DNA of 64,000 bases from Kurthia huakuii LAM0618 (GCF_000505545.1 NZ_AYTB01000015.1:248001-312000), one strand, 5' to 3'. Counted from the stretch's first letter, positions 18,771-28,654 are shown. Notes: generated by a model from the letters alone, not told the origin. Made by a program: numbers and translations.

Positions 18771-19757
18771 ATGTCAACGATTTCGTTTATTTTACCGGCG
18801 TTCAATGAAGAAGAGAATGTGCCGAAAATTTACGAAGCGATTTACAAAGAAGTGCAGCAAATGCCGTACGATTACGAAATCATTTACATTGATGACGGAA
18901 GTGCAGATCATACGTTAGCGAAAATTAAAGAAGTGCAAGCAAGAGATTGTCATGTGAAGTATATTTCATTTTCACGGAACTTTGGTAAGGAAGCGGCAAT
19001 TTATGCGGGGTTGCAACATGCAGAAGGAGATGCTGTCATGTTAATGGACAGTGATTTACAGCATCCACCTACGCTTATACGGGATATGATAGCTGGCTAC
19101 GAAGCAGGCTATCACCAAGTTATTGCTTGCCGAGATCGCCAAGGTGAAAGTGCGGTTCATCGAGGCATTACAAATTTATTTTATCGTCTAATTAATAAAA
19201 TGAGCTCTGTTGAATTGGAAAATGGTGCTGGGGACTTCCGATTATTAAGTCGCAAAGCTGTCGAAGCATTGCTATCATTAAGTGAAAATAATCGTTTTTC
19301 AAAAGGTTTGTTTGAATGGATTGGTCTATCAAAGAAAAATATTTATTATAAAAATGTTGAACGTCAGCATGGGGAGACAAAATGGTCCTTTGGGATGTTA
19401 TTGTCATATGCTATTGATGGTGTCTTATCATTTAATACAAAACCGCTACGAATCTGTCTATATTTAGGTATTCTATTCATGTTAGGTGGCGTAGCATATA
19501 TTGCTGTCATGCTTGGTAGTATTTTTATTCAAGGTATTGAAGTACCCGGATACTTTACAACCATTTCTGCGGTGCTCATTCTTGGGGGGTTACAACTCGT
19601 TAGCCTCGGCGTTATTGGGGAGTATATTGGTCATATTTATAATGAAGTAAAACGCCGTCCTCATTATATTGTTGGCGAGGCCAATGTCAATCGCTCGTTA
19701 AAAATTGTCAATTTTGAACCGCGAAAACTTCAACTAAAACAGAAAAAGAGTAGTTAA
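18771..19757 (+). CDS. Polyprenyl-phosphate glycosyltransferase, GT2 family (CsbB/GtrB-like)
   Basis: A 328-residue GT-A fold enzyme that loads a sugar onto undecaprenyl phosphate at the cytoplasmic face. ILPAFNEEENVPKIYEAI opens the domain; YIDDGSADHT and the DSDLQHPP metal motif (DxD) follow. Two membrane segments lie near residues 230-290. It resembles CsbB of Bacillus subtilis, which with YfhO and GtcA adds N-acetylglucosamine to lipoteichoic acid. The same three parts lie here in order. The sugar itself cannot be determined. Confidence 0.9.
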   Translation: MSTISFILPAFNEEENVPKIYEAIYKEVQQMPYDYEIIYIDDGSADHTLAKIKEVQARDCHVKYISFSRNFGKEAAIYAGLQHAEGDAVMLMDSDLQHPPTLIRDMIAGYEAGYHQVIACRDRQGESAVHRGITNLFYRLINKMSSVELENGAGDFRLLSRKAVEALLSLSENNRFSKGLFEWIGLSKKNIYYKNVERQHGETKWSFGMLLSYAIDGVLSFNTKPLRICLYLGILFMLGGVAYIAVMLGSIFIQGIEVPGYFTTISAVLILGGLQLVSLGVIGEYIGHIYNEVKRRPHYIVGEANVNRSLKIVNFEPRKLQLKQKKSS

Positions 19758-19759
19758 CA

Positions 19760-20140
19760 ATGAATACACGAAATGAATATATAAAATTTATTATCGTCGG
19801 CGTTGTGAATACAGCACATTACTATGGATGGTATGTGCTGTTTTATTCGCTTATAGGATGGCCCTATTTGGTGAGTCATATTGCGGCAACGATTATTAGT
19901 ATGATTGGTTCCTATTTTATGAATGTTTATTTTACGTATAGCGAGAAACCATCATGGAAATCATTTTTATTATTTCCATTGACGCAGTTAACGAATATTG
20001 TTATCCAAACGGTGTGCATCTATCTCTTTGTCGATTGGCTCCATTTATCGCCTTATTTTGCACCGATTGCAACGGTAATCATTAGCGTGCCAATTACTTT
20101 TGTTGTGACGAGGAGGATTATTCGTGTTTCAAAAACGTAA
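19760..20140 (+). CDS. GtrA/GtcA-family membrane protein
   Basis: A 126-residue protein with four predicted membrane helices, opening with FIIVGVVNTAHYYGWYVLFY, the usual GtrA beginning. Family members are thought to flip polyprenyl-phosphate sugars across the membrane. It starts 2 bases after the GT2 stop and overlaps yfhO by 17 bases, so the three genes are likely co-translated. Confidence 0.9.
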   Translation: MNTRNEYIKFIIVGVVNTAHYYGWYVLFYSLIGWPYLVSHIAATIISMIGSYFMNVYFTYSEKPSWKSFLLFPLTQLTNIVIQTVCIYLFVDWLHLSPYFAPIATVIISVPITFVVTRRIIRVSKT

Positions 20141-22667
20141 GGGCGCTGTAGTCATCGTGCTATTGAGTATGATGGTTTTTTCTATCATGGCGCATTTATT
20201 TTTTATCATTGCATGGCAACAAGGCATTGTCATGAAGGGCATCAATGATGGATTATCACAAATGCTACCATTCAAACAATTTATTTATGATAAATATACG
20301 GCAGGCGATTTTTTTTATGCTACTGATTTTGGCTTAGGTGGCGACTTTTTTAGTTCGCTAGCCTATTATTTTACAACGAACTTATTTTTCTTACCATGGG
20401 TGCTTATGACATGGCTTGCAAGTCAATTGTTCTCATTTACGCCTGATTTTGGCTATTGGGCAGCACTTGTTATTCCAATGAGCATTGTGAAGCAAACGGC
20501 GGTATGCTACGTTGCCTTTTTATTTTTACGCAAAATAACAAATATGCCAAAAGGGGCGTATGTTGGGGCAGTTTTTTACGCATTAAGCCCATTCTTTTTC
20601 CGCCATGAAATTTATTGGGATATTTTAACAGACTCGTTGTTTTGGGTACCGCTACTATTATTAGGAATTGAAAAAATTATTCGCAAGGAATCGTCATTGC
20701 TCTTTGTCGTAGCGATTGCGTTAGTGATGATTAGCAACTTTTATTTATCGTATATGACGTTACTCATTGGTGGCATTTATGCAGTAGCACGCCTGTTTTA
20801 TTATTTTACCGAGCATGAGCAAACAAAAAAAGGGCAACTTTGGCGTTACATAGGTGGCGGGTTACTCGCATTTGGCATCGCTAGTATCGCATTTATTCCA
20901 GCGGCATATAGCTTTTTAAATAATGTTAGACCACCTTATAAGGATCCAATTAAACTTTTTTATATTAATGATGATATTTTAACGGACCCGCGCGTCTTAT
21001 GGGTGCCGGCATTTATCTTTTTGTTATTTTTTGTAAAAGAACTTTATCAGCATCGCTTGTTCCGCTTCTTTGCGATAGTATCGATGATTGGTATTGTGGC
21101 GCATTTCATTCCTTATGTTGGCAGTATGTTTAACGGGTTTTCTGCGCCGCAACAACGTTGGGAATCCATTATTATTTTAAGTTTTGGTGCGATGTTAGCC
21201 GTTGCATTAAATAGTGCGAGTTATTGGCATTTTAAACGTTTGCCGCTTGTTGTTGCACTTTTTTTTATTGCAGGACTTTTTATTTTTAAATGGCTATCGC
21301 CAAATTATGGCGTATCAACGGGGCTTATTGTCACCACATTGATTTGGCTTGCCTTTTTCATCTTTTTCTATTATCGAAAATGGGCTTTAAAATGGCTCGC
21401 TATTAGTATTTTATTGTTTACAGTAATCGAGGCGAATATTTTTAGTGCGAGTTTAACGAAGCGTGGGGATGGTATGGCAACAGAAGATTTTATTTATTCA
21501 GAAAACTACTACACGCATGAACAGCAAAATCTTGTACGCTGGATGCAGCAACAACTTACATCTACCGACAATCGAATTGATTGGCTTGTACCAACGCGTA
21601 ATAATACGCCAATGGTACAAGATTTTAAAGGAACAAGTGTTTATTCAAGCATTTTAAATGGCGATTTATTGCATTTTTATTTACGCGACTTGCAAATTGA
21701 TATGGGGCGCGAAAGTGTTAGTCGTTACGGGACGCTTGGTAATCGTACGAATTTAATGGCTCTTGAACAAGTGCAATTTTACATGCGAGCAAACGATAAT
21801 CAAGCGGCACCATTTGGCTATCATCTCGCAAAGGAAACCACTCATTACCGCGCGTATGAAAATACGAATTTATTGCCGGTTTTCCGTGTGGCGAATACGA
21901 TTTATGATGAACAGGCGCTGAATCAAGCACCTACATTAGCAAAGGAACACGCGATGTTAAACGGAGCAATTCGTGAATCAGGCATACTGGAAGCACCAGT
22001 AGTAGCAAAAATTCCTATTCGTGACACTGTTGTAGAAGGCGGAATGTGGCAACAAGACAAGCTGATGATTGATGAAGCAACAGGGCACGTTCAACTGACA
22101 CTTGATATACCGCAGCATATTAAAACACTCTACGTTCAAATGAATATAGAAGGAATTCAACATAAAACAGGTTTTACATTACAAGTCAATGACTATAAAA
22201 CAACACGCAAAAAATCAAATTCTATTTATCGAACAGGCTTTAACGATGTAACGATTGCTATTGATGCGAGCTCAAAAGTGAGAATGACGCTGCCAAAAGG
22301 ACATTATCAGATAAAGAATTTGGCGATTTATGGGGAAGATTATACGGCGTTGGATCAAGCATTGCACCGTACAAATACAGCAAATATGAGTTGGGATAAC
22401 GGGAAAGCGTTTGGCGATGTGACCGCAGAGCAAGGGGATGTGCTCGTGACATCGATTCCATATGATAAAGGGTGGCGTGCCAAAATCAATGGCAAAAAAG
22501 TAGCGGTTGAAAAAATGAACTATGCTTTTGTCGGGATTCCTTTAAAACAAGGAAAACAGACTGTCGAATTAACGTATTATCCACCATATTGGCCATATGT
22601 TGTGTGGCTATCGCTCATGTCTTTAATTGTACTCATTGCGATACGAATCTATCGTAAAAAACATTAA
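20124..22667 (+). CDS. YfhO-family membrane glycosyltransferase (lipoteichoic acid decoration)
   Basis: An 847-residue protein with about 13 membrane helices and large extracellular parts, resembling Bacillus YfhO. Known YfhO transfers N-acetylglucosamine from undecaprenyl phosphate to lipoteichoic acid outside the cell. GLGGDFFSSLAYYFTTN near residue 70 and RHEIYWDILTDSLFW near 165 lie in the catalytic-type region, and a C-terminal helix sits at about 820-840. The GTG start is behind AGGAGGATTATTC. It is the last gene of the cassette and ends just before a terminator. Confidence 0.9.
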   Translation: MFQKRKGAVVIVLLSMMVFSIMAHLFFIIAWQQGIVMKGINDGLSQMLPFKQFIYDKYTAGDFFYATDFGLGGDFFSSLAYYFTTNLFFLPWVLMTWLASQLFSFTPDFGYWAALVIPMSIVKQTAVCYVAFLFLRKITNMPKGAYVGAVFYALSPFFFRHEIYWDILTDSLFWVPLLLLGIEKIIRKESSLLFVVAIALVMISNFYLSYMTLLIGGIYAVARLFYYFTEHEQTKKGQLWRYIGGGLLAFGIASIAFIPAAYSFLNNVRPPYKDPIKLFYINDDILTDPRVLWVPAFIFLLFFVKELYQHRLFRFFAIVSMIGIVAHFIPYVGSMFNGFSAPQQRWESIIILSFGAMLAVALNSASYWHFKRLPLVVALFFIAGLFIFKWLSPNYGVSTGLIVTTLIWLAFFIFFYYRKWALKWLAISILLFTVIEANIFSASLTKRGDGMATEDFIYSENYYTHEQQNLVRWMQQQLTSTDNRIDWLVPTRNNTPMVQDFKGTSVYSSILNGDLLHFYLRDLQIDMGRESVSRYGTLGNRTNLMALEQVQFYMRANDNQAAPFGYHLAKETTHYRAYENTNLLPVFRVANTIYDEQALNQAPTLAKEHAMLNGAIRESGILEAPVVAKIPIRDTVVEGGMWQQDKLMIDEATGHVQLTLDIPQHIKTLYVQMNIEGIQHKTGFTLQVNDYKTTRKKSNSIYRTGFNDVTIAIDASSKVRMTLPKGHYQIKNLAIYGEDYTALDQALHRTNTANMSWDNGKAFGDVTAEQGDVLVTSIPYDKGWRAKINGKKVAVEKMNYAFVGIPLKQGKQTVELTYYPPYWPYVVWLSLMSLIVLIAIRIYRKKH

Positions 22668-22681
22668 TTTAACCATAAGAA

Positions 22682-22713
22682 AAGCCGGAATTGCGATGCG
22701 ATTCCGGCTTTTT
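22682..22713. terminator. Bidirectional terminator between yfhO and the CoA transferase gene
   Basis: AAAGCCGGAAT pairs with ATTCCGGCTTT around a 10-nt loop, with T residues beyond each arm on both strands. It separates convergent genes. Confidence 0.9.
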
Positions 22714-22719
22714 ATCAGT

Positions 22720-24213
22720 TTATTGCTTCATTGTTTTGTTTGTAGCTAGGCGAGTATGCCATGATAATGCTTCTTCTAATAGATGAGGTGTGTGGGCATT
22801 GCCTGTTTTTTCAACGGCACGATCATAATAATTTTGTAGTTGTGCTTTGTATTCTGGATGTGCACAATGTTCGAGAATTTGCTGTGCACGCTCTTTTGGC
22901 GCTAAACCACGTAAATCTGCAATACCTTGTTCTGTTACGATAACATCAACGTCATGCTCAGTATGGTCAACGTGTGACACCATTGGTACAATCGATGAAA
23001 TCGCGCCACCTTTTGCATACGATTTTGTTACGAAGATGCCGAGACGAGCATTACGTGCAAAGTCACCAGAGCCACCGATACCGTTCATCATTTTGACGCC
23101 CGATACGTGTGTGGAATTGACATTACCATAAATATCTACTTCAAGTGCAGTATTGACCGAAATCAATCCTAAACGGCGAATGATTTCTGGGTGATTCGAG
23201 ATTTCTTGAGGTCGTAATACGAGTTTTTCTTTATAACGATCCAAGTTGCCATAAACGTTGTCACCACATTCTTTACTTAACGTAATCGATGTGGCAGATG
23301 CAAAGCGAACTTTACCTGCATCAATCAACTCAAATACTGCATCTTGTAATACTTCAGAATATACTTCTAAATCGTGGAATTCAGAGTTTAAGAACCCATT
23401 TAAGACGGCATTGGCAACAGAGCCGACACCAGATTGGAGTGGTGCTAAGCGTTCTGTTAGGCGTCCAGCTTTAATTTCATCACGCAAGAAGTTTAATAAA
23501 TGTTCGGCAATTTGGGCTGTTTCTTCATCAGGTTGTACGATGAGTGATGGTGCATCTGTCGTTTCAGAAATGACAATTCCTTTAATTTTAGCAGGATCAA
23601 CGGGAATCGCTGTTGTCCCAAGACGCTGTTCGATATGCGTCATTGGGATGGGGTCGCGATGGCCTTGGTCACCAGGAATATAAATATCGTGCAAGCCTTC
23701 TAAATCAACTGGATGTGCAACATTGAGCTCAACGATAATATTTTGTGCATACTGTGCTAAAATTGCGGAGTTCCCAACAGAAGTTGTTGGTACGATATGC
23801 CCTTCTTCAGTAATAGCAACAGCTTCAACAATTAAATAATCAATTGGTCCAACAATTCCTGTACGAACTAATTCTGCATTTTGAGATAAATGCGCGTCCA
23901 TGTAGAGGACGTCCCCTGTGTTGATGAGATTACGAATTACTCGGTCCCCTTGATATGGTGCACGTTTGCGTATAATGCCAGCCGCCGCCATTTTTTCATC
24001 GACTTCTGGGCCAAGTGATGCACCGGTAAATACATCAATTTGGAAATTTTCATTTTTTGCGCGTTCAACAAGTGCAAGTGGCACAATTTTGGCATCTCCA
24101 GCACGTGTAAAGCCACTCATCCCCACGAGTGAACCATCATTAATCCATGATGCTGCCTCTTCTGCTGAGACAACCTTATCTTGTAATGCGGCATAGCGAA
24201 TACGATTTTCCAT
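22720..24213 (-). CDS. Succinyl-CoA:acetate CoA-transferase / acetyl-CoA hydrolase family
   Basis: A 497-residue protein of the Cat1/ScpC/ACH1 type. Known relatives move CoA between succinate, acetate and propionate, or hydrolyse acetyl-CoA. GVKMMNGIGGSGDFARNARL and the strand IVTEQGIADLRGL are typical of the family; the catalytic glutamate lies in the second half. The ATG at 24213 follows GGAAGGGGAAG; an in-frame start at 24267 lacks such a site. It is divergent from the alcohol dehydrogenase gene. Substrate choice between succinate and acetate is inferred only from the family. Confidence 0.87.
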   Translation of the reverse strand: MENRIRYAALQDKVVSAEEAASWINDGSLVGMSGFTRAGDAKIVPLALVERAKNENFQIDVFTGASLGPEVDEKMAAAGIIRKRAPYQGDRVIRNLINTGDVLYMDAHLSQNAELVRTGIVGPIDYLIVEAVAITEEGHIVPTTSVGNSAILAQYAQNIIVELNVAHPVDLEGLHDIYIPGDQGHRDPIPMTHIEQRLGTTAIPVDPAKIKGIVISETTDAPSLIVQPDEETAQIAEHLLNFLRDEIKAGRLTERLAPLQSGVGSVANAVLNGFLNSEFHDLEVYSEVLQDAVFELIDAGKVRFASATSITLSKECGDNVYGNLDRYKEKLVLRPQEISNHPEIIRRLGLISVNTALEVDIYGNVNSTHVSGVKMMNGIGGSGDFARNARLGIFVTKSYAKGGAISSIVPMVSHVDHTEHDVDVIVTEQGIADLRGLAPKERAQQILEHCAHPEYKAQLQNYYDRAVEKTGNAHTPHLLEEALSWHTRLATNKTMKQ

Positions 24214-24373
24214 CTGCAACTTCCCCTTCCAATCACAAAGATTCATCCCTAGGCGGCCCAATCGCAATTGAATAACTTAATATCTATATCATACATGAAA
24301 ATGCGCATTTATGTGTGAAATTTTGTCTTATATGTATTAAAATTAAAGGAAAAATGTTAGGGGATGATAGCCT

Positions 24374-25573
24374 ATGTTACATAAAGTGTATTGTCGTACA
24401 TTTCAACAAGGCTTTAAAGTTGTTTCAAAAGCGATGACTTACCGGGAACCGGAACGCTTAGAAGGGATTAATTGCTTAGAAGATTTACCGACTCGCATAA
24501 AGCAACAGGCGCAGCGTGTGCTTGTAGTAACAGACAAAGGTCTACGAGCATCAGGTCTGGCAGAACCTTTTTTAGAACAGCTAGCTCAAGCAGAGATTGC
24601 TGTTACAGTATATGATGGTACGGTTCCAAATCCGACGATTGAAAATATTGAACAGGCCTATCGTCTTTATAAAGCGAATCTGTGTGAAGGCATCGTTGCA
24701 TTTGGTGGCGGCTCACCGATGGATTGTGCAAAAGGTGTAGCAGCACGCGTCGCTCGCCCAAATAAAACGATTCCACAAATGAAAGGACTATTAAAAATAC
24801 GCAAAGAAATGCCACCTTTTTTTGCGATTCCAACGACAGCGGGTACAGGAAGTGAAGCGACTGTTGCGGCAGTTATTTCAGATAGTAATACGCATGAGAA
24901 ATATGCCTTAATGGACCCGGTTTTAGTGCCACATGTTGCGGTACTTGATCCACTGCTAACAGTTAAATTACCATCATTTATTACGGCTACTACTGGAATG
25001 GATGCTTTAACACATGCAGTAGAAGCGTATATTGGTAAAAGTAATACGTCGGCAACGATTCAAGCGAGTGAAGAAGCGGTACAGCTCATTTTTTCGAATT
25101 TATATGAAAGCTATTTACACCCAGAAAATCTAACAGCGCGTGCAAATATGCAGCGCGCTTCATACATTGCGGGATTCTCTTTTACGCGCGCTTTTGTTGG
25201 CAATGTTCATGCAATTGCGCATACGCTTGGCGGATTTTATGGTATTCCACACGGCCTAGCCAATGCAGTATTGTTGCCACATCTGTTAACTTTTTACGGT
25301 GAAGCAGTTCATGTACCATTAGCACGATTAGCAACGCTTGTACACATTGGAGAGGAACATGACAGTGACGCCTTACGCGCTCAAAAATTTATTGTGGCTA
25401 TCCAACAATTAAACGAAAAAATGAATATTCCAACTAACTTAACAGGTATTCAAAATAACGATATTCCTAAAATGGTGAAGCGCGCCCTTGCAGAAGCGAA
25501 TCCTTTATACCCTGTTCCAAAAATTATGAATGACAATGAAATGCATTATATTTACCAATCGATAAAAGCATAA
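24374..25573 (+). CDS. Iron-containing alcohol dehydrogenase (type III)
   Basis: A 399-residue NAD(P)-dependent dehydrogenase. The nucleotide motif GGGSPMD lies near residue 118. IPTTAGTGSEAT and DALTHAVEAYI precede the metal-binding histidines in HAIAHTLGGFYGIPHG. The metal is expected to be Fe(II) through one aspartate and three histidines. Its ATG is preceded by GGGGATG-like sequence. It is divergent from the CoA transferase gene, and a 12-bp perfect palindrome (AAATGCGCATTT, 24299-24310) lies between them. The alcohol substrate is unknown. Confidence 0.9.
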   Translation: MLHKVYCRTFQQGFKVVSKAMTYREPERLEGINCLEDLPTRIKQQAQRVLVVTDKGLRASGLAEPFLEQLAQAEIAVTVYDGTVPNPTIENIEQAYRLYKANLCEGIVAFGGGSPMDCAKGVAARVARPNKTIPQMKGLLKIRKEMPPFFAIPTTAGTGSEATVAAVISDSNTHEKYALMDPVLVPHVAVLDPLLTVKLPSFITATTGMDALTHAVEAYIGKSNTSATIQASEEAVQLIFSNLYESYLHPENLTARANMQRASYIAGFSFTRAFVGNVHAIAHTLGGFYGIPHGLANAVLLPHLLTFYGEAVHVPLARLATLVHIGEEHDSDALRAQKFIVAIQQLNEKMNIPTNLTGIQNNDIPKMVKRALAEANPLYPVPKIMNDNEMHYIYQSIKA

Positions 25574-25605
25574 CAGTATTAGTAATACATGCGTTTGAAC
25601 ATGCT

Positions 25606-25644
25606 AAAAAGGAGAAATCACAAACACGTGATTTCTCCTTTTTT
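25606..25644. terminator. Bidirectional terminator
   Basis: AAAAAGGAGAAATCAC pairs perfectly with GTGATTTCTCCTTTTT, with T-rich tails. It lies between the convergent alcohol dehydrogenase and nitronate monooxygenase genes. Confidence 0.93.
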
Positions 25645-25650
25645 ACTATG

Positions 25651-26619
25651 TTATTGACGAATCAAGCTAGCTGTTTTTATAGCTAATTGTTGTTGTGCGG
25701 CAATATATTCTTTGTACAATTGCTCGACATAGGCATGGACAGGTTGAATTTCTTTAACTGCTCCAATGCCTTGACCACTGCCCCAAATATCTTTCCAAGC
25801 CTTGACGCCGCTATCGCCACCAAAGCTCATTTTTGATGGGTCACTTTCAGCTAAATTATTCGGATCTAAGCCGGCAGTTTCAATGGAAGGTTTTAAATAA
25901 TTGCCATGTACACCGGTAAAGAGATTGCTATAGACAATATCATCTGCCTTACTATCAACAATCATTTGCTTATACGCTTCAACAGCATTCGCTTCTTCTG
26001 TCGCAATAAACGGTGAACCAATATACGCAAAGTCGGCGCCCATTGCTTGCGCAGCTAAAATGGATTGACCTGTCGCAATTGAGCCAGATAGTGCCAACGG
26101 GCCGTCAAACCACTCGCGAATTTCTTGAACAAGCGCGAATGGACTCAATGAACCAGCATGACCTCCTGCGCCAGCCGCAACGGCGATTAAGCCGTCAGCC
26201 CCTTTTTCAATCGCCTTTTTCGCAAATGTATTGTTAATGACATCGTGGAAGCAGAGGCCGCCATAGCTATGTGCTGCATCAAATACTTCTTTGCGCGCGC
26301 CAAGCGATGAAATAATAATCGGCACTTTATATTTGACGCATAGCTCCATGTCATGCTCTAAACGATCATTTGTATGATGGACAATTTGATTAATCGCAAA
26401 GGGTGCTGCCGGGTTTTCTGGATTTTGTGCATTGTAGCGTGCTAGTTCCTCGGTGATTTCAGCAAGCCATTCGTCTAGTAATTCTTTTGGGCGAGCATTG
26501 AGTGCAGGCATCGAGCCGACAATCCCTGCTTTACATTGTTCAATCACTAACTTTGGTGTGCTAATAATAAACATTGGTGAACCAAATACAGGTAAACGTA
26601 AATTTGAAATTGTTGTCAT
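25651..26619 (-). CDS. Nitronate monooxygenase (2-nitropropane dioxygenase family)
   Basis: An FMN-dependent TIM-barrel protein of 322 residues. LRLPVFGSPMFIIST opens the barrel. GADGLIAVAAGAGGHAGSLSPFALV and LSGSIATGQSILAAQAMGADFAYIGSPF are the FMN-phosphate binding repeats near the C-terminal half. Such enzymes oxidise alkyl nitronates (for example propionate 3-nitronate) or act as NADH-dependent reductases. The start follows GGAGGCGG. It is separated by about 90 bases from the PucR-type regulator on the same strand, so the two could be connected. The native substrate is unknown. Confidence 0.88.
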   Translation of the reverse strand: MTTISNLRLPVFGSPMFIISTPKLVIEQCKAGIVGSMPALNARPKELLDEWLAEITEELARYNAQNPENPAAPFAINQIVHHTNDRLEHDMELCVKYKVPIIISSLGARKEVFDAAHSYGGLCFHDVINNTFAKKAIEKGADGLIAVAAGAGGHAGSLSPFALVQEIREWFDGPLALSGSIATGQSILAAQAMGADFAYIGSPFIATEEANAVEAYKQMIVDSKADDIVYSNLFTGVHGNYLKPSIETAGLDPNNLAESDPSKMSFGGDSGVKAWKDIWGSGQGIGAVKEIQPVHAYVEQLYKEYIAAQQQLAIKTASLIRQ

Positions 26620-26712
26620 ACGAACCGCCTCCATTTTTTAGATACTTCTACTATACTGTATTTTTTTTACAGAAAACATCTACAAACTGTAGGAATGAAC
26701 AATCATGAAATA

Positions 26713-28209
26713 CTACAATTTGTGGAGTTCTTTTAATTTCAACGCTAATTGTAGTGTGAAGCGCGTTTCATTGTGTTGTAGAGAGCATTGTAGCAACGTC
26801 TCGATTTTTTCAACGCGGTACAGTAGCGTGCTGCGATGAATAAATAATGCTTGTGCCGTTTCAGAAGCATTACCATTATGTGCTAAATAGCTTTTTAGCG
26901 TTTCTAGTAGCAGCGTATTTAATGGACCAAGCTGCTCATCCACAAAATGCTCATAATGTGTGATTTCTTGTAATAATGGAATTACCCCTAATTGGGCATA
27001 ATCGACAGCCGCATGTTCAATAAAGGGTATGGCGTGCTTTAGCTTCAACAATTCTACCCGTACATTTTGTAGTTTGTGAAGCGGCCGACTAGAGAGCATT
27101 TTTGTAGGTGCATGTTGCGCAATTAGTTTATAAAGTGCTTGAGCATAGTCGGGCTCTTTAAATAATAAGACAACTTGCTCGCCATAGTGAATGGTCGTTA
27201 AATGTTGTTCAAATGATGTGGCTTTTTCAAGTACATTTGTCGTAGTGTCGACAACTGCGATATAAAAAGGCGGTGTCAAATCAATGTTTAATAAATTGGC
27301 TTGTGTACGAACCATTTGCTCATTTACAAGGGACTGCAGCAATAAATCGAGTAATTGCTCTTTTTTCTTTTCATATGCTTCAAAGGCTATTTTTTGCTTC
27401 ATAAATTGGATAGCATAAATATTTTTAGCGACTTCAATTGATAATTGAACATAATGCGTTGGCGGGGATTGATGTAATAAGGCGAGATAACCAAATACCT
27501 CCTGACCTACATGGATTGGATGTTGTTCTGTCAATGCATCATAGGACTGCGCATCCTCTAGCCAAGCTTCTGATAAGATATGATGGAAGCGGTCAAAAAG
27601 CACAACGGAATTGTGAAGCAATGTACTGATTTTTGCGGTTAAACCATCGAAAGCGTCCCCAATTAACGTTTCATGAAGCAATAGCTGCTGGTAACGTAAT
27701 AGCTGTTCAAGCTGTTGTTTATCATTTTTTTCGTGCTGATAAAGCATGGATACACCGACATCTTTGCCGAATTCATTAAAAACGTCACCCATATCTGGAA
27801 TGAGCTCTATTGGCGTTAAATAACCGATTAAACAAAAACCAAAGCGTGTGTCATCTATTTTGAAAGGCACCGTAAACCATGAACGAATATTTGTATTTTT
27901 CATTAGCTGAAATAAGGAACATTCCTTGATGTTGTGTAAATGAGTTACGACTTCTTTTGTGAGAAGCGGTGCGCAATCAGCAATTGTTAACGGAAAAGTA
28001 GTTGAAATAGGATGTGGCTCACCACTCCACGATTTTAGAACGTATTGGTTATTGTCAGCCATTGCGATTGCCGAAAAATCAATCGGCAATTCTTTACGGC
28101 AGGCATCCGCTATGTATTGGAAAGCTTCATCTGGTGGAAGATGAATGAGCTGACGAGAGGCATCACGTAGCTGTTTTGCGACACGTTCGACAAGTTTTTG
28201 TGTTTGCAT
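26713..28209 (-). CDS. PucR/CdaR-type transcriptional regulator with GAF-like sensor
   Basis: A 498-residue regulator. The first ~180 residues look like a GAF sensor (FSAIAMADNNQYVLKSWSG to FGFCLIGYL). The centre is a degenerate cyclase-like part. The C-terminal PucR helix-turn-helix reads LLLETLKSYLAHNGNASETAQALFIHRSTLLYRVEKIETLL at about 435-480. Start at 28209 follows AAAGGGG with 8 bases of spacing; a GTG at 28218 is possible. It precedes the nitronate monooxygenase gene on the same strand and may regulate it. The ligand is unknown. Confidence 0.85.
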   Translation of the reverse strand: MQTQKLVERVAKQLRDASRQLIHLPPDEAFQYIADACRKELPIDFSAIAMADNNQYVLKSWSGEPHPISTTFPLTIADCAPLLTKEVVTHLHNIKECSLFQLMKNTNIRSWFTVPFKIDDTRFGFCLIGYLTPIELIPDMGDVFNEFGKDVGVSMLYQHEKNDKQQLEQLLRYQQLLLHETLIGDAFDGLTAKISTLLHNSVVLFDRFHHILSEAWLEDAQSYDALTEQHPIHVGQEVFGYLALLHQSPPTHYVQLSIEVAKNIYAIQFMKQKIAFEAYEKKKEQLLDLLLQSLVNEQMVRTQANLLNIDLTPPFYIAVVDTTTNVLEKATSFEQHLTTIHYGEQVVLLFKEPDYAQALYKLIAQHAPTKMLSSRPLHKLQNVRVELLKLKHAIPFIEHAAVDYAQLGVIPLLQEITHYEHFVDEQLGPLNTLLLETLKSYLAHNGNASETAQALFIHRSTLLYRVEKIETLLQCSLQHNETRFTLQLALKLKELHKL

Positions 28210-28278
28210 CGGAAGCACCCCTTTTTAGATAGTATAGCTAGATTTATGATTAATTGCGAAAAAAGGGTTGTGAATTGT

Positions 28279-28303
28279 GTTAGAAAGCTATTGAACGGGG
28301 AAT
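28279..28303 (+). promoter_or_regulatory. Candidate SigB-type promoter of the GlsB-like gene
   Basis: GTTAGA and GGGAAT are 13 bases apart, close to the SigB consensus GTTTAA-N12-15-GGGTAT. The next gene starts 68 bases downstream and has SigB-controlled relatives in other Bacillales (YdaS). This is a motif match only. Confidence 0.45.
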
Positions 28304-28370
28304 AGAAAAGAGAAGACTACTAAAGTGTAATCTAAATGTAGGGAAAAAATGAGTGAAAGGAGATGCTATA

Positions 28371-28631
28371 ATGTTAAGCTTTCTTTGGTATATTATTATC
28401 GGCGGTATTTTAGGATGGCTCGGAGGACTTATTATGGGTAAAGATATTCCAGGCGGAGTAATTGGAAACATTATTGCTGGGATTATTGGCGCCTGGATTG
28501 GAGGCTCGCTATTAGGTCACTGGGGTCCGAAAATTAGTGACTTCTATATTTTACCGACGTTACTAGGCACCATTTTATTAATTTTAATTGTTGGCTTTAT
28601 TATGCGTATAATGGGTAAAGCAAGTGCCTAA
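28371..28631 (+). CDS. GlsB/YeaQ/YmgE-family stress-response membrane protein
   Basis: An 86-residue glycine-rich integral membrane protein with three hydrophobic segments. LGWLGGLIMGKDIPGGVIGNIIAGIIGAWIGG is the hallmark of the transglycosylase-associated/GlsB family (YdaS in Bacillus). Its exact job is unknown; it is often a general-stress gene. The ATG at 28371 follows GAAAGGAGATG. A SigB-like promoter lies at 28279. Confidence 0.9.
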   Translation: MLSFLWYIIIGGILGWLGGLIMGKDIPGGVIGNIIAGIIGAWIGGSLLGHWGPKISDFYILPTLLGTILLILIVGFIMRIMGKASA

Positions 28632-28654
28632 TATAATGAAATAACTAGCAAGTG

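Noticed and set aside
22847-23683. Long forward frames opposite the CoA transferase gene
   Set aside because: They are antisense shadows of a well-supported gene and show no family pattern.
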